A DNA stretch of 8,394 nt. Origin: an uncultured Clostridium sp. (GTDB lineage: Bacteria; Bacillota_A; Clostridia; TANB77; CAG-508). The position numbers and the translations under genes are program-made. Location of the stretch: assembly GCA_946491915.1 (NCBI GenBank), contig CAMLYR010000064.1, forward strand, positions 1-8,394. Reading direction: 5' to 3'. How positions within the stretch are numbered: position 1 is the stretch's first letter; each line of letters starts with the position of its first letter. Positions 7,601-8,394 of the stretch are shown in pieces. The notes below the pieces were generated by a model. That model saw only the letters and a program-made list of their open reading frames with translations, searched no databases and had not been told where the DNA came from.

Positions 7601-8297
7601 TGCTAGGATTGAATAGCGGATACAGTTTTTCCTTTACTAAAATGAAATGCGTCTCTTCAATTTTTTCTCTATTGGCGCATGATAAAAAATTAAGCTTAGA
7701 ATCTAGTGTTAAATCACAAATCATATACCATTGTCTGCAATCATTAAAAAAAGCTTCAGTAGGTTTATGTAATGTAAATATATCTTTGGGGCCTTCGTAT
7801 AAATTTGTATCCTTCAACTGTTCCACCATATTTTTTACATACAGTAAAACATTTTTCATCGAATCTATTATGTTTAACGATTTTGATAGAGCATATAGAC
7901 TCTGCATAATAGGGAATACAAAGCCATGTCCAGTTCCTAAAAACACAGGAAAAAATTCTTCATCAAATGATATTTTAATATCTCCAAAATCTGGAGTAAT
8001 TTCATCATTATATACAGAATTTAATTTAGGTTTCAGACTTTCAAAAAAAATACAAAATTCACCATATGACTTAATGAGTTTAGTACCACCTTTGCCACAT
8101 ATTTTTAAAGCATAATTTAGTGAAAGATAAAATTCCAAATGAGCTCTATTATATCTCCACGCATTAATACAAAAAATTGCATTACACAAATCAAAATAGT
8201 CATATTCAGAAAAGCAAACTGCAAGTTCTTTTGACAGCTCAACATCATACAATATATCTTCAGAATAATTATTTTTTTGCGAATCCATTAAATTCAT
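4677..8297 (-). CDS. Large unknown protein with C-terminal PD-(D/E)XK nuclease-like domain
   Basis: A 1206-aa protein whose first ~1000 residues I do not recognise. The C-terminal ~170 residues look like a PD-(D/E)XK nuclease: an acidic helix (about 1058-1074), a GYIVRRNLQL strand (1074-1083), then GDYDVLAID (1097-1105) and VWNLECK (1111-1117). This gives the expected D1100 ... E1115-x-K1117 metal-binding triad with hydrophobic strands around it, followed by a helical and strand region to the end, as in Mrr/Holliday-resolvase-type folds. I see no Walker A, helicase, methyltransferase, signal peptide or membrane segment, so it is probably cytoplasmic and not itself a motor. The middle (about 840-900) is highly charged and may be a linker. 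It begins 20 bp after an upstream partial gene and ends 36 bp before the DUF262-DUF1524 gene. Its DNA is more AT-rich (27-30% GC in two hand-counted lines) than the two DUF262 genes (35-45% in four lines). The nuclease fold is inferred from motif; function is probably effector or target recognition. Confidence 0.9.
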   Translation of the reverse strand: MNLMDSQKNNYSEDILYDVELSKELAVCFSEYDYFDLCNAIFCINAWRYNRAHLEFYLSLNYALKICGKGGTKLIKSYGEFCIFFESLKPKLNSVYNDEITPDFGDIKISFDEEFFPVFLGTGHGFVFPIMQSLYALSKSLNIIDSMKNVLLYVKNMVEQLKDTNLYEGPKDIFTLHKPTEAFFNDCRQWYMICDLTLDSKLNFLSCANREKIEETHFILVKEKLYPLFNPSIIIDAFHILYRGVEISQEKQSQIADYVLYQTLCSNFDLNPKSDNLLIQVGVVSDLEKHKIVEEVLFDFLLRNRDKALLFINEDRLKNKNIDTLIKTIDDIVSKKQLKLVEFSSTGKCRVWDYSLCDGISIIVYDNHIILENVFKSKVNNLPSLYMFDLITILYRAKCVRDICDFIQSFRKSNWEQPLFGGLSVLFEAWIKQNKELFPGALDATILIPEPYMVEWDVFEDYLDLNKWYPFTHYEKIFDNPFCWSVVNDDKGYFKTLANDAVLGFGGYYRNVANSYIFFTFNLIFEDINEKYDARHEAIRMIEDINCRNFVLFEDALIKCGLYDFNGVRIMYMPIKYAETVDNTGFLRQNRKYIYSDYTINEGILFIRYAVNESQLFNDLLSVKDKSVECECVVELLSCMEKTDLIDFNNLKQTIYAHRKDKKDIAALQFELKYYYSLNNSGIIINDEYYAKVRKLIAQDCKEAYIESKTYSAQEATDVIRKLQQVVIPRFESAVSEYSKYDLHKLLLSELAYNIHNKNLNYKRYSINNDNNMSDMAKEVTGKNIINIRERNKDNIRDLLYLIETNLAVTHNGNKMVTLEDMKYLIAYSHWLMVLQDGSDNAHYNLAEVKIEIEDDFRVSTIVSEEQQRLSKERHRRTYDNDDYRPNLKDDKDMFNQAMKCFYSDTGIKLDKLFIILDYLSKEFNFTFKTEEFPDVFSLSTAEIREDIRNWLTDKSNLSDVEIEEILNALSFLVIDELKIKTVNGKKEDFIPIWQREGRDNQFIVRPVVRVGEKLIFSPAVIYELKTMWEFGIINFYLPYEYGLGNLKKFLEKWKSECERRMEVDLETFMKEQGYIVRRNLQLHKFDKKAGHPTDLGDYDVLAIDSINNIVWNLECKFLNLVGSLREYYNHQYSFFISNKKGEKFARRISYLEDHLPCILKAFGICNAEKYTIKNYMVTNKVFYADIKSVSFEIISFHELKRLFQV

Positions 8298-8302
8298 AGA
8301 AA

Positions 8303-8308
8303 TCCTCT
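8303..8308 (-). promoter_or_regulatory. Ribosome binding site of the large nuclease-like gene
   Basis: AGAGGA on the minus strand (8308 to 8303) stands five bases before the ATG at 8297. A second in-frame ATG at 8288 is 14 bases from this site, so the first is preferred. The site fills the 20-bp gap after the upstream stop codon, the usual arrangement inside an operon. Confidence 0.75.
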
Positions 8309-8317
8309 CATCTATTA

Positions 8318-8394
8318 TTAAAAATAAACTGCAACTGTTAAATCACTCCACTGGTTTTCGCGAAGCATTTCTTTGCGCTTTTTGCGAAAAGCTA
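8318..8394 (-). CDS. C-terminal end of an upstream operon gene (partial)
   Basis: On the minus strand a frame open from the window edge encodes about 24 residues ending in ENQWSDLTVAVYF and stops with TAA at 8320-8318. The charged, helix-like run before it (AFRKKRKEMLRE) and ordinary codons look like the tail of a real protein. The stop is followed, after 20 bp containing a ribosome binding site, by the ATG of the 1206-aa gene, which is typical operon spacing. Two other frames are also open over part of this short stretch, so coding potential alone does not decide; the position of the stop is the main argument. Too little is present to assign a family. Confidence 0.55.
   Translation of the reverse strand, partial: AFRKKRKEMLRENQWSDLTVAVYF

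Noticed and set aside
8066..8105. Glycine/lysine-rich CGKGGTK (residues 67-73) in the 1206-aa protein as a Walker A motif
   Set aside because: It does not fit GxxxxGK[ST], and no Walker B or other NTPase motifs follow.
7600..8115. Plus-strand 171-codon open frame opposite the 1206-aa gene
   Set aside because: It lies entirely antisense to the long, motif-bearing minus-strand gene and has no recognisable domain; long antisense frames are expected by chance here.
8314..8341. Promoter-like TTAACA, 16-bp spacer, AATAAT before the 1206-aa gene
   Set aside because: The predicted transcription start would fall inside the ribosome binding site, leaving almost no leader, and the boxes lie within the apparent end of the upstream gene. 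Chance AT-rich match is more likely.
8355..8390. Inverted repeat TTTTCGC ... GCGAAAA near the right edge, as an operator or terminator
   Set aside because: Only seven paired bases with a 22-base gap, no T tract, and it lies in the probable coding tail of the upstream gene.
1..8394. CRISPR array, tRNA or rRNA genes
   Set aside because: No regularly spaced long repeats with unique spacers and no tRNA-like or rRNA-like segments were seen; the only repeat array is the short one at 292-386.

Overview
The window holds a compact leftward (minus-strand) gene cluster that reads as an anti-phage or restriction-type defence operon. Downstream of it, at the left edge, is a non-coding region of about 460 bp. 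AT-rich DNA, purine-rich Shine-Dalgarno sites (including a perfect AAGGAGG) and a hairpin-plus-U-tract terminator point to a low-GC Gram-positive bacterium, most likely a Bacillota/Clostridia-type host. This is inference from base composition and signals only.

Layout in the direction of transcription (right to left): (0) the last ~24 codons of an upstream gene end at 8318, cut by the window edge; (A) a 1206-aa protein (8297-4677) with no recognisable N-terminal domain but a convincing PD-(D/E)XK-type nuclease core near its C terminus (D1100 ... E1115-C-K1117); (B) a 630-aa DUF262 + DUF1524 protein (4640-2748), i.e. a GmrSD/SspE-like fusion with the DGQQR nucleotide-binding motif and an HNH-type nuclease domain; (C) a 768-aa DUF262 protein without DUF1524 (2769-463), which starts inside the end of B (22-bp overlap). 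Gaps are 20 bp, 36 bp and -22 bp, so the genes are almost certainly co-transcribed. The upstream tail shows the operon has at least four genes and that its promoter lies outside the window.

Possible joint function (inference): DUF262 proteins in characterised systems (GmrSD, SspE) couple nucleotide hydrolysis and DNA-modification sensing to DUF1524 nuclease action. Here two unequal DUF262 proteins, only one with a nuclease domain, sit with a second, unrelated nuclease-like protein. A two-nuclease, two-sensor defence system is a reasonable hypothesis. I do not recognise A, or the A-B-C combination, as a named system.

The left 462 bp hold no convincing gene. They contain four copies of an ACCACT-centred repeat spaced 21, 30 and 30 bp (perhaps the end of an IS21-like insertion sequence), a leftward rho-independent terminator, and two tandem leftward promoter-like sequences that share a 12-13 bp repeat and would drive a gene beyond the left edge.
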